64,000 bases of DNA from Anaerotruncus sp. G3(2012). GTDB lineage: Bacteria; Bacillota; Clostridia; Oscillospirales; Ruminococcaceae. A program made the position numbers and the translations under genes. Below are positions 16,493 to 23,973 of this stretch, one piece after another; the stretch's first letter is position 1, and every line of letters starts with the position of its first letter. The notes under the pieces are model-generated. The model searched no databases. It saw only the letters and a program-made list of their open reading frames with translations, and had not been told where the DNA came from. Location: the NCBI RefSeq assembly GCF_000403395.2, contig NZ_KE159674.1, forward strand, positions 50,702-114,701, written 5' to 3'.

Positions 16493-16834
16493 ATGAAGCG
16501 ATATGAATTGACAAAAGCACAATGGGAACGCGTGAAGAAGTTGCTTCCAGCAGGGAGGACGGGGAAACGAGGCCGACCTCGGAAAGATGATCGAAATATG
16601 CTCAATGGGATGCTTTGGATCGTCCGCAGCGGAACACAGTGGCGCGAATTGCCGGAGGCGTATGGCCCCTGGCAGTCTGTGTATGCCCGATTTGCCAAAT
16701 GGCGGGACGATGGTACATTGGAAACCATATTTCGCGCATTGACCGCAGATGCGGATATGGAAAACCTGAGCCTGGACTCTACCTGCATCAAGGTTCACGA
16801 GAGTGCCAACGGAGGGGGAAAAAACGGCGGATAA
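16493..16834 (+). CDS. IS5-family transposase, first frame
   Basis: 113 residues beginning MKRYELTKAQWERVKKLLP with the DUF4096-type N-terminal region (NGMLWIVRSGTQWRELPEAYG, shortened here) and the first catalytic aspartate in LSLDSTCIKVH. The frame ends 31 bp into the second frame. The G/A-rich run GGAGGGGGAAAAAACGG in the overlap is a plausible slippage site. Joining both frames needs +1 (or -2) shifting, giving a DDE transposase. Confidence 0.8.
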   Translation: MKRYELTKAQWERVKKLLPAGRTGKRGRPRKDDRNMLNGMLWIVRSGTQWRELPEAYGPWQSVYARFAKWRDDGTLETIFRALTADADMENLSLDSTCIKVHESANGGGKNGG

Positions 16835-17252
16835 GGCAGTTGGGCGGACCAGAGGTGGGTTGAACACAAAGCTGCACGCTATTGTGGATGGACTGGGAAA
16901 TCCGGTTGAATTCATGCTGTCTGCAGGGAATGACCATGATTCAGTCCACGCTGTTGAACTGCTGGAAAAGGTAAAAATCAGCGGCAGCAATGTATTAGCA
17001 GACCGGGCTTATGGGGCAAAGACGATCCGAGCTTACATCTCGGAACAAGGAGCCAGCTATGTGATCCCACCGCAGAGCAATGTTTCTGAGCCATGGCCGG
17101 TAGACTGGTGCTTATATAAAGAGCGTCATTTGGTTGAATGCTTCTTCCAAAAGCTCAAATGGTTTCGCAGAATCGCCACCAGATATGACAAATTGGATGC
17201 GTCTTTTCTCGCTTTCGTTTACATTGCCGCTATCGCTATTTTGTTGATTTAG
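16803..17252 (+). CDS. IS5-family transposase, second frame (DDE domain)
   Basis: About 149 codons, starting within the first frame. It contains RGGLNTKLHAIVDGLGNP, the second catalytic aspartate in VLADRAYGA and the catalytic glutamate region ERHLVECFFQKLKWFRRIATRY, which is the YREK-like signature of IS5 transposases. All catalytic elements look intact, so the copy may still be active if frameshifting occurs. ATG 16803 may not be a real independent start. Confidence 0.8.
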   Translation: MPTEGEKTADKAVGRTRGGLNTKLHAIVDGLGNPVEFMLSAGNDHDSVHAVELLEKVKISGSNVLADRAYGAKTIRAYISEQGASYVIPPQSNVSEPWPVDWCLYKERHLVECFFQKLKWFRRIATRYDKLDASFLAFVYIAAIAILLI

Positions 17253-17282
17253 CTCAGCCTTCACTATTTTTCAAACAAGCCC

Positions 17283-19010
17283 TAATGGCTTTCTCGGCGC
17301 ATTGGGATTTGACCTAAATACTTTCGAGCAATACTTCCCCGCTGCCGCAGATTTCCATGATGTGATCATCGGGTTTGCGGTGGGGCTGCTGTTCATTATG
17401 TTGGTATTTCAAATCTTTCGCAACTTCGGCGTTATGCTGGATATGGAGGCGGAAGACCCGCTGAAGATGCTGGGAAAGACCGCCCTTTTTTTCGGGATGA
17501 TCGTTTATTCCCGTTCTATCATCGACCTGATTCTGGGGCTGATGGCCGACCCCTATGCGATATTCTTAAATGCCGCTTCCACCCCATACCAGTTTGAGTT
17601 AAGCACACTGGTGACCGCCATCTTCCACAGCGTTTTTTCCAACCCCTTTATGAATATTGTGGCAGTGATCCTCATGCTGGTAATGGGCTGGCAATTTCTA
17701 AAACTGACAGTGGAATGCGTGGAGCGGTATATTGTATTTTATTTTGCCCTCTACTGCGCGCCGGTGGTTTTTGCCACCAGCGCTTTCAAATCCACTGCGC
17801 AGATTCTGAAATCATGGTGCCGGCTGGTGGCCTCCCAGGCCATGCTGCTGCTCATCAATATCTGGTCTATCAAACTGTTCCTCAGCTTTATGCCGGTGTT
17901 TGAACAGAGCGGCGATCAAATCATTTTTACCTTCCTTATGGGATACGCCTTTCTGAAATTCGCCCAAAAAGCCGATACCCTGCTGCGTATCCTGGGGCTG
18001 AATACTGCCAGCACCGGCGATGTGGTGCGTTCTTTGTGCGGTACCATTGCGGGGATTGCCATGACCATCCGCTCAGCGGCCGGTATGGCCTCCGCTGTTG
18101 GAAAATATTTCAGCGGCGCAGGCTTCATTGCAGGCAAGAGCAGCGGAACAGCAAGCGGCGTTGACTGCAGCGCAGCAGATGAGATCAGCGGTATGGGCAG
18201 CCGAAAGGGCGAAAGCGGAGAGACAAATGCCCCTCCCCCCTTCCAGCGTTCAAGGGCCCGCTGCCGCTGGCGGCGTGACCCTTTTGGGGATCACCGCTGC
18301 TAAACAAGGCTTTGTCGCCGATGTGATGCGGGCCGCCCGCTCCAGGATGGATGGAGGACCGTTTACGATAGAGGAGCCGCCCGCAGCCGATAACAAAACA
18401 GGAGGTGTTGAAGAAAACGGCCAAAAGAAGCCCACAGAGGTACAGGAGGGGAAAATTTCATTGGAACAGGGCGCAGACCATGGAAAAACGGGAGCTGCTG
18501 CCGGATTCCGTAATCTGGATGATGAAACGCTGGAGAGGCTGTCCAACCTGGCCCACGGCCTGCCCCATGATAAGTTTGACCCGGAGAAAGGCACCTCTTC
18601 CGGCGGCGGATTCCCTGCCTTCACCGGAGAGGACGCCAATCTTATTGGCGCTTCTCAGCTGACCCCTGCCGAGGGTGTAGAGCGTTCCATGCTGAAAAGG
18701 GCGGATGGCTCCACCGACACCGTTTACCGCAGGCCGGACACAGGAGAGGCACACATGGTGCAGTTCTCCAGCGTGGACAACGGCGTGATCTAGGGGACCA
18801 CCTCCCCAATAGATCCAACGACCGGTAAGAATAGAAACGTCGTCCATCTCTACCGGAATGCAGTCGGCCAATCAAATCAGGCGCTTTTCTAAAAACAACC
18901 CCGCTAGCCTGGAGGTGTTCCGCAGAGATGGCAGCCGGATCGAGGCGTTTGAAAAATCAAGGCCTGATCCGGAACCTGGCCCTGCCGTAGCGCCGCCAAA
19001 GAAAAAATAA
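17283..19010 (+). pseudogene. Conjugative element membrane T4SS protein (TrbL/VirB6-like), decayed
   Basis: From the IS edge the frame GFLGALGFDLNTFEQYFP runs into a protein with about six membrane helices (to about 18120), like VirB6/TrbL proteins of Tn1549-type elements. Around 18120-18190 the coding frame changes: the original frame turns into low-quality sequence ending at 18303, while the +1 frame continues AEQQAALTAAQQMRSAVWAA to TAG at 18791. Coding-like sequence GTTSPIDPTTGKNRNVVHLY follows that stop, and a third frame (from about 18858) encodes the C-terminus ending APPKKK at 19010. With the 5' end cut by the IS, at least one frameshift and one nonsense codon, the gene cannot give a full-length channel protein. 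Confidence 0.75.
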
Positions 19011-19029
19011 AAGGAAGGAACGATACCCT

Positions 19030-19359
19030 ATGAAACGAATCAAGAATCTTTTTGCCCTGTTGTTTGTGATGATGACGCTTTGCTGTGCTGGTGTAACAGC
19101 TTTTGCACAGACTGGTGCGGAATCCCCTGTCCCGCCCGCTGCTTACAGCGAGTCGGTCGGGGATGAGGCCGATAAAGCGCCTATCCCGGCATCGCCGGCA
19201 GAACCGGAGTTACCGGAGGAATCCCCTGCGCCGCAGCAGGAGACAGCCGCAGCACAATCTGCCGGGGGAAGCCATATTCCCTATTATGTTGGCGCCGGGA
19301 TGGCTGTGTTGGTGTTTATCGGCGTGACCATCTTCTACAAAATAAAAGGAAGAAATTAG
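19030..19359 (+). CDS. Small secreted or membrane protein of conjugative element
   Basis: 109 residues with a signal peptide (KRIKNLFALLFVMMTLCCAG, cleavage likely after AFA), a Pro/Glu/Ala-rich extracellular stretch (about 30-80) and a C-terminal membrane helix YYVGAGMAVLVFIGVTIFY with a basic tail. This architecture matches small mobile-element proteins (CD1107/DUF4366-like, C-terminal part) near T4SS genes of Tn1549-type elements. AAGGAAGG precedes the ATG. Function is unknown. Confidence 0.6.
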   Translation: MKRIKNLFALLFVMMTLCCAGVTAFAQTGAESPVPPAAYSESVGDEADKAPIPASPAEPELPEESPAPQQETAAAQSAGGSHIPYYVGAGMAVLVFIGVTIFYKIKGRN

Positions 19360-19371
19360 GAGGCACAGAAA

Positions 19372-19464
19372 ATGAAGTGGATCAGAATGGCAGCTGGCTT
19401 GCTTTGCCTGGCAATCTTAGGTGCTGGGCTCTATACAGCACATAGCCGAAAAAGATGGCGGTAA
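19372..19464 (+). CDS. Tiny single-helix membrane peptide
   Basis: ATG 19372 follows TTAGGAGGCACAG, an excellent ribosome-binding site 12 bp after the previous stop. The 30 residues form one hydrophobic helix MAAGLLCLAILGAGLY and end in the basic tail SRKRWR. Small helper peptides of this type occur in conjugative operons, but I do not recognise this one. The good ribosome-binding site and operon position are the only support. Confidence 0.45.
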   Translation: MKWIRMAAGLLCLAILGAGLYTAHSRKRWR

Positions 19465-19496
19465 CAGGAAAGGCAGCGCAATGGGTGAAAATGGTA

Positions 19497-19525
19497 TTGC
19501 TGTTCTAACTAAATTCGTGTATAAT
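19497..19525 (+). promoter_or_regulatory. Sigma70 promoter of toxin-antitoxin operon
   Basis: TTGCTG (19497-19502) and TATAAT (19520-19525) at 17-bp spacing, about 34 bp before the antitoxin start. An AT-rich ATAATATTA segment at the -10 box may be the autorepressor site. Confidence 0.65.
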
Positions 19526-19558
19526 AATATTAAAATAACTTTAGAGGAGGCCGGATAG

Positions 19559-19825
19559 ATGCTGATTAAATCTTCTACCACTCTGCGAAATGACTACGAC
19601 AGCCTGGTAAAGCTGTCCAAAGAGAGCGGCGAGCCTATTTATATCACCCGAAACGGCGAAGGGGAAATGATTTTTCTTTCTATTGAGGACTACGAGAAAC
19701 GAGAGGCCGAGTTGAAGCTGCTGGAACAGCTGCTCACTGCCGAGAGAAACCGGTTGGCGGGCGCGCCCACCTATACCACCGGTCAGGTGAGGGCTGAACT
19801 GGAGGACCTATATGAGCAAGCATAA
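19559..19825 (+). CDS. Phd/YefM-type antitoxin
   Basis: 88 residues starting MLIKSSTTLRNDYDSLVKLS, with the Phd/YefM core EPIYITRNGEGEMIFLSIED and a C-terminal helix that would wrap the toxin. AGAGGAGG lies before the ATG. Antitoxins of this class bind their own promoter through the N-terminal half. The toxin gene starts 14 bp before this stop, giving strict co-translation. Confidence 0.85.
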   Translation: MLIKSSTTLRNDYDSLVKLSKESGEPIYITRNGEGEMIFLSIEDYEKREAELKLLEQLLTAERNRLAGAPTYTTGQVRAELEDLYEQA

Positions 19826-20126
19826 GGTCCAGCTGCTGACAGAGGCGCGCCTACAGCTGCGGGATATTGCTGCCTATCATCTTCTGAATGTAGGGCCGCA
19901 ATCCGCCAGAAAGATCACCGACCGCATTTTGGACGCGATTGATAAGCTGGAAGACTTCCCGGAAATGGGTACAAAGCTGCCAGGTAAACGGCTGGACGGC
20001 TACCGAATGCTGGTAGTGGGCCGTTACCTCTGCTTTTACCACATTGATGGCAATACCGTTTATGTTAGTCATATTGTCCACAGCAGCACCGATTATATCA
20101 AAAAACTGTTTCCCGAAAATCTTTGA
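19812..20126 (+). CDS. RelE/ParE-family toxin
   Basis: 104 residues, MSKHKVQLLTEARLQLRDIA then YHLLNVGPQSARKITDRIL, the two-helix start of the RelE/ParE fold, followed by YRMLVVGRYLCFYHIDGN and VYVSHIVHSSTDY, the strands that carry the catalytic or gyrase-contact surface. Whether it cuts ribosome-bound mRNA (RelE) or poisons gyrase (ParE) cannot be told. The pair likely stabilises the conjugative element. A terminator follows at 20171. Confidence 0.85.
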   Translation: MSKHKVQLLTEARLQLRDIAAYHLLNVGPQSARKITDRILDAIDKLEDFPEMGTKLPGKRLDGYRMLVVGRYLCFYHIDGNTVYVSHIVHSSTDYIKKLFPENL

Positions 20127-20170
20127 TAAGGGAAACAAAGGTTAAAACAACCGAATAACAAAATTCATGG

Positions 20171-20205
20171 AAAAGAGCAGTCCTTTTGGGCTGCTCTTTC
20201 CTTTT
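20171..20205 (+). terminator. Intrinsic terminator after toxin gene
   Basis: AAAGAGCAG and CTGCTCTTT pair around TCCTTTTGGG, followed by CCTTTTC. It overlaps the region that would encode the first residues of the longer form of the next gene, which argues that the next gene starts downstream. Confidence 0.75.
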
Positions 20206-20232
20206 CCCAACAGATGGAAAGGAGGGAGAGAT

Positions 20233-21618
20233 TTGTCCGAGGAAAACAGAACATCAGATGGATTGGAGCAGTCGCTGGATAGCGGTATCCATACGGGACC
20301 CGCCGCAAAGGGCGTTTATGACGCCGCCTCTAATATTGGAACTGCAGCGGCCTCTGCTGCCGGGGCCGGAACCGGCGCTGCTACAGGAGCTGGAGCCGCT
20401 GCTGGAACGACGGCCGGTGGTCCTGCTGGCACGGTTTTTGGGACAGTTGCCGGGCTGCTGGCAGGACTATTGGCTAAACCGGTAATCAAGGGAGTGATCG
20501 TCATTGCGTTCTTTCTCGTGATGGTCTTTTCCTCCCTTCCAAGTATGTTCTTTGAAGAGCCGGTTGATATGGCCGACAACACCGGCCCGGAAATGGTTTA
20601 TGGGCAGTTTAAGGACCATGTTCGGGAGGCGTATGAGAAGGACATCCAACACCAAAAGCAAAAAATCGAAGCGGATTTTGAGGCGCGCATTGCCAGCGGG
20701 AAGTTTTCCGGCTATGACCATGTGACCTATACCTACACCTTTGACCCTGTAGAGGAAGCGTTTCTCGCAGAAGTACAGGAAGCCTGCGTACTGATTATTG
20801 CTATGTTTGAGATTCATACCGATGATTGGCGGGAATCATCCTTTGCGCACTTCAAAAGAGCGGTGGACAGCGTAAATTTCTGGCACGATATTGTCGAGAC
20901 TGAAAAGCTGTCCGAAACCTCTACCGTCACCTGGTCGGACGGTGATGAGAAGGAACCGGAATCCACCATCCATGTGGAGATGACCTACCGTTTCCATGAC
21001 AAAGGCGTGGAGCAATTCCGGAATAAGTTTGGTTTGCAGGATGACCGGGAGTATCTCAAAAGTGTGGAGATGTCCTACAACACCCGAATTTACTTTGGGG
21101 AGTTCGCTGACCTGCCTATGGGCGGCATTACCGGCGGTGCCTCCGGCGCTTATCCCGGCGGCGGAACCCATAACACGATCCGCGATACATTGGCCGGGCA
21201 GGATAACCAGGAATTTTTCGGTGGCCCTGCGGGGATGCCGATTCGCGATTATCGCAGCATCACCAGCGAATTTGGCCCCCGCAATTACGCCCCCGATCCG
21301 ATCCACACCAGCATGGATTTCGCTGCGGATGCGGGGACGCCTGTTTACGCGGCGATGGATGGCGTTGTGCTGCTGAAACTCACCAATATGCGTACCTTCG
21401 GCCACCACATTGTGATCGACCACGGCGGCGAAATCACCACCATGCATGCCCATCTGTCCTCCTTTGGAGCCTTCCAGGAAGGGGAGAAGGTACAGCGCGG
21501 CCAAGTGATCGGCTATGTGGGAGGCACTAGCACTGGATTGAGCACAGGGCCTCATCTCCATTTTGAGTATCAGATAAACGGATCTGTCCACAATCCCAGG
21601 CTGATCCTGCCTATGTAA
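20233..21618 (+). CDS. Conjugation-associated M23 peptidase (cell-wall hydrolase)
   Basis: TTG start at 20233 chosen because GGAGGGAG lies 6 bp upstream and the longer frame (from 20167) would translate a terminator hairpin. About 461 residues: an Ala/Gly-rich segment (about 30-75), a membrane helix VIKGVIVIAFFLVMVFSS, an extracellular spacer, and a C-terminal M23/LytM endopeptidase domain with HTSMDFAAD (zinc His and Asp), HAHL and GPHLHFEY (zinc and catalytic His). It would cleave peptidoglycan cross-bridges locally so the transfer channel can pass the wall. All catalytic residues are present. Confidence 0.85.
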   Translation: MSEENRTSDGLEQSLDSGIHTGPAAKGVYDAASNIGTAAASAAGAGTGAATGAGAAAGTTAGGPAGTVFGTVAGLLAGLLAKPVIKGVIVIAFFLVMVFSSLPSMFFEEPVDMADNTGPEMVYGQFKDHVREAYEKDIQHQKQKIEADFEARIASGKFSGYDHVTYTYTFDPVEEAFLAEVQEACVLIIAMFEIHTDDWRESSFAHFKRAVDSVNFWHDIVETEKLSETSTVTWSDGDEKEPESTIHVEMTYRFHDKGVEQFRNKFGLQDDREYLKSVEMSYNTRIYFGEFADLPMGGITGGASGAYPGGGTHNTIRDTLAGQDNQEFFGGPAGMPIRDYRSITSEFGPRNYAPDPIHTSMDFAADAGTPVYAAMDGVVLLKLTNMRTFGHHIVIDHGGEITTMHAHLSSFGAFQEGEKVQRGQVIGYVGGTSTGLSTGPHLHFEYQINGSVHNPRLILPM

Positions 21619-21632
21619 GAAAGGAGCCCCTT

Positions 21633-21863
21633 ATGAAATTTGCAGACCTGCATTCCCTGTTTGAAGCTCCGCCGGAGGTGCTGACACCCGGTGAGGTCAG
21701 CCGCCTCATTCGTGCCAGCGAATCGTATCTCTACCGTCTGATCGCGGAAGAGAGGCTGCCCTGTTTCCGTATAGGCGTTCACTACCGCATTCTCAAACGG
21801 GATGTGGTTCGGTGTTTGGAGGAGGAGACCTATATAGACCGCCATACCCACCCGCCCCCGTAA
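21633..21863 (+). CDS. Excisionase-like MerR/HTH DNA-binding protein
   Basis: 76 residues: LTPGEVSRLIRASESYLYRL followed by RLPCFRIGVHYRILKRDVVRCL, the helix-turn-helix plus wing of Xis/MerR-type helix_turn_helix_17 proteins, which bend DNA for excision or act as small regulators. GAAAGGAG precedes the ATG, 14 bp after the M23 gene stop. It probably regulates excision or transfer of the element. No integrase lies next to it, so regulator is as likely as excisionase. Confidence 0.7.
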   Translation: MKFADLHSLFEAPPEVLTPGEVSRLIRASESYLYRLIAEERLPCFRIGVHYRILKRDVVRCLEEETYIDRHTHPPP

Positions 21864-21883
21864 ATATCATCTCTGATACTAAT

Positions 21884-21997
21884 CGCCGGCTAAAATCCGG
21901 CGATACGCACGCTGCGCGTGCTGGCGTCGCTTCACGCCGCCCCGTCTCATTGAAAAACCAATTTTATAAGGATTTTTCTGATTTTAATTGGTTTTTC
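21884..21997 (+). repeat. Cluster of four inverted repeats
   Basis: Successive hairpins: CGCCGG/CCGGCG (21884-21902), GCACGC/GCGTGC (21907-21921), GGCGT/ACGCC (21923-21938), and GAAAAACCAATT/AATTGGTTTTTC (21952-21963 with 21986-21997), the last a perfect 12-bp repeat around 22 bp. They lie after the Xis-like gene and before the IS at 22024. Could be transcription terminators/attenuators or a DNA-processing site of the conjugative element. Confidence 0.6.
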
Positions 21998-22023
21998 GTA
22001 TAAATCGAAAGGAGTGCCGCCTA

Positions 22024-22612
22024 GACGGTGTCGTCAATAAAGAAGGAGCCAAATAGCAATACAACGTATTTGGACAGCAGCAGCGAAAGAAGCGGCATTT
22101 TTAGCGTAGCGAGTCGCAATACCGCGCCATCTTTTGAGAAGCAGGAAAGCGTTCTCGACGAGATGGCGAAGTTTGTAGAAATATTTATCATACTTCCGAG
22201 GATGTTTTCGGCTTTTCCTTGGCGGAATGACCGGTATCATTCCCTCGTCAACCGCCTTGAGGATGATTGCGTCCGTATCATAGCCTCGATCTGCCAGAAG
22301 ATATTCTGCCTGAAATCCCTCGATCAACCGCGCTGCAATTGTGCAATCCGCTGTGGTACCAGAAGTGACAAAGAATCGCACCGGCATACCATGCGCATCC
22401 ACGGCCAAATGTATCTTGGTGTTGAGCCCCCTTTTGTACGGCCCATCGCCTGATTTCCACCCCGCGCGCCAGCCTTTTTCGCCTATTGTGTTTGGTTTGA
22501 TTTTCTCCCACGCTCTGTCGCTTATATCATGTCGATGCTGTTCCCTCGCCATTTTTCTGCCCTCCTGCTACTTTGAGGACTATTATAGCACATTTCTATT
22601 GACGACACAACC
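22024..22612 (-). mobile_element. IS5-family element, internally deleted
   Basis: 589 bp, bounded by related inverted repeats GACGGTGTCGTCAATA at 22024 and, on the other strand, GGTTGTGTCGTCAATA from 22612, flanked by TA on both sides. The transposase has lost its middle, so the element is defective, though its ends look mobilisable. It lies exactly at the broken end of the VirB4 fragment. Confidence 0.8.
22034..22552 (-). pseudogene. IS5-family transposase with internal in-frame deletion
   Basis: 172 codons. The start MAREQHRHDISDRAWEKIKP and GEKG match the N-terminus of IS5-type transposases, then the sequence jumps to PYKRGLNTKIHLAVDAHGMP, skipping roughly 90 residues that normally contain the DUF4096 region and the first catalytic aspartate. 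The rest is intact with LLADRGYDTDAI and YKLRHLVENAFLLLKRWRGI. Without the first aspartate it cannot catalyse transposition. The deletion is inferred by comparison with the family and kept the frame open. Confidence 0.75.
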
Positions 22613-22796
22613 TAGCCGATTTTAGATAAAAGTTCACCGGCATGATTTCCAGTATCTTTATATACCGTCCATCCTTGGTGACAATGACGCCGTTTTGCAC
22701 ATCCAGCACCGGGAGCCAGCCCTGGGTACTGTTGCGGTACTGGGCGGCGTGGGCCTGCTTGATCTGCTTTCCGAAGATAAGTTCTTTCAGTCCCAT
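22613..22796 (-). pseudogene. VirB4/TraE-like conjugation ATPase, N-terminal fragment
   Basis: Starts at ATG 22796 (TAATG overlap with the PrgI gene stop) and reads MGLKELIFGKQIKQAHAAQY, then GVIVTKDGRYIKILEIMPVN, which is the N-terminal sheet of VirB4-type ATPases of Gram-positive conjugative elements. After about 61 codons it is cut by the IS at 22612. Full-length proteins have about 600-800 residues with Walker motifs, absent here. Gene order PrgI then VirB4 is the standard one in Tn1549-like elements. Confidence 0.75.
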
Positions 22797-23125
22797 TACA
22801 CAGTCCTCCCGCGCTTTTTGCTCTCCAGGGGCGTCCCCCGGAAGGTGATGATTTTCTTTCTCCGTTTCCATCTCCACCAGGCAATCAGGGCCCGGGAAAG
22901 GCTGTCGTCCCCCGGGCCGATGAGGGCAAAGCCCACCGATGGGACTACTAGGGCCATGGTGATGACGATATTTGTGGTAAGGGCGAAAGGCAGCAGCCGG
23001 AAACAGAAAAACAGAGTGGGAACGGCGATGATAGCCGCCTCCACCGTGTTGCGGATGGGGAACAGGCCGAACAGCCGCCCGGCATCGGTGTAGTTGGCGG
23101 GGATATGGTAGGTCACATAGCTCAT
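22796..23125 (-). CDS. PrgI-family conjugation membrane protein
   Basis: 109 residues: a short cytoplasmic start MSYVTYHIPANYTDAGRLFG, two adjacent membrane helices (AAIIAVPTLFFCFRLLPFAL and IVITMALVVPSVGFALI), and a basic C-terminus. This is the PrgI-family pattern (VirB3-like) always found immediately before VirB4 in Gram-positive conjugative elements. It overlaps the regulator gene upstream by ATGA. Frame intact, but its partner ATPase is destroyed. Confidence 0.82.
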   Translation of the reverse strand: MSYVTYHIPANYTDAGRLFGLFPIRNTVEAAIIAVPTLFFCFRLLPFALTTNIVITMALVVPSVGFALIGPGDDSLSRALIAWWRWKRRKKIITFRGTPLESKKRGRTV

Positions 23126-23394
23126 AGCAGCTCTTCACCGTCCTTTGCGTATTCCAGAAGCCGGGATTCCAGCTTTTCAAAATCTTTTTCCAGAGGGGCG
23201 CCATCCGCTCCTCGTTTTGTTATAACAGAGCGAAAAGCCTTGGCTACCAGCTGACGCTGGTATTCAGTGGTGTAGTCGGTCCCCAGCTCAATCTCGATGA
23301 TACGCTGGCGGGATACCTGGGCGGCCTCGGCCAGCTCCCTGTGGGTGACACGGTGTTTCAGGCGCAAAGGGCACATCCAGCGGGTGAGATACAT
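23122..23394 (-). CDS. XRE-type helix-turn-helix regulator
   Basis: Start at ATG 23394, where AAAAGGAAG lies at good distance; the longer frame to 23496 reads through promoter-like DNA. 90 residues, with RVTHRELAEAAQVSRQRIIE as the helix-turn-helix and a C-terminal extension of about 45 residues. It precedes the PrgI gene by overlap and is divergent from the HEPN gene, so it may control either side. Similar short XRE proteins are common in conjugative elements. Confidence 0.75.
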   Translation of the reverse strand: MYLTRWMCPLRLKHRVTHRELAEAAQVSRQRIIEIELGTDYTTEYQRQLVAKAFRSVITKRGADGAPLEKDFEKLESRLLEYAKDGEELL

Positions 23395-23517
23395 AGGCAG
23401 CACTTCCTTTTGAATAAAATAAAGACATCCTGTAAAATCCAGGATACCTGACTTGAAGATTTTAAGGGGATAGCGTATAATGAAATAGAAGATCATACGC
23501 AGAGGGGATGTTTAGCC

Positions 23518-23922
23518 ATGCCGAGTGAAAATCAAATAGAACTGGCCAGGTATCGTATGGGGAAAGCCCGGCAGTGCGCGGCTACGGCCAGGAACATCCT
23601 TTTTGACGGGGATTATGAGGCCAGCGTTGGCCGCTCCTGTTTCGCGATCTTCCATGGGATGCGGGCGGTCTTGATCCTGGACGGTTTCGATTTCAAAGAA
23701 GGCCCTGCTGTTACCGAAAACTTCACGGAGCATTATGTTACAACCGGGCTCTTTGATGAAAGCTCCTCTCAAATCGTCAGGAAGGTATTTGACCTGTGTA
23801 CCGCCTGCAACTATGACGATCCCTTTACAGTTTCCAGGCAGGAAGCCGAACAGCAGGAAGTAAATGCTTGTGCTTTTCTGGAGAAAGTCGAACATTACAT
23901 AGGAAAGCAGATGCTATCCTGA
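23518..23922 (+). CDS. HEPN-domain protein
   Basis: 134 residues. LARYRMGKARQCAATARNIL, ASVGRSCFAIFHGMRAVLIL and the helix FTEHYVTTGLFDESSSQIV are the all-helical HEPN pattern (nucleotide-binding or RNase toxins, often with an MNT nucleotidyltransferase antitoxin). The strict Rx4-6H RNase motif is not obvious. No nucleotidyltransferase gene lies beside it; the divergent XRE gene is 123 bp away. It could be an orphan toxin component or a non-catalytic HEPN partner. Family call is fairly good, function open. Confidence 0.65.
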   Translation: MPSENQIELARYRMGKARQCAATARNILFDGDYEASVGRSCFAIFHGMRAVLILDGFDFKEGPAVTENFTEHYVTTGLFDESSSQIVRKVFDLCTACNYDDPFTVSRQEAEQQEVNACAFLEKVEHYIGKQMLS

Positions 23923-23938
23923 CCGGAGAGCCCCACAT

Positions 23939-23967
23939 TAGACAGTTTGCCGTGTTTATGGTATAAT
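23939..23967 (+). promoter_or_regulatory. Sigma70 promoter of methionine genes
   Basis: TAGACA (23939-23944) and TATAAT (23962-23967) at 17-bp spacing. Transcription would start near 23974, leaving a leader of about 195 nt before the TTG start at 24169. Confidence 0.65.
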
Positions 23968-23973
23968 AAAAAA

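Larger units (their letters stand above)
16436..17282 (+). mobile_element. IS5-family (IS427-like) insertion sequence, complete
   Basis: 847 bp bounded by inverted repeats GGGCTTGTTTGAAAAATA at 16436 and TATTTTTCAAACAAGCCC ending at 17282, flanked by a TA dinucleotide on both sides (TA target duplication). It carries two overlapping transposase frames, as in the IS427 group. It is inserted in or beside a conjugative-transfer membrane gene. Confidence 0.85.
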
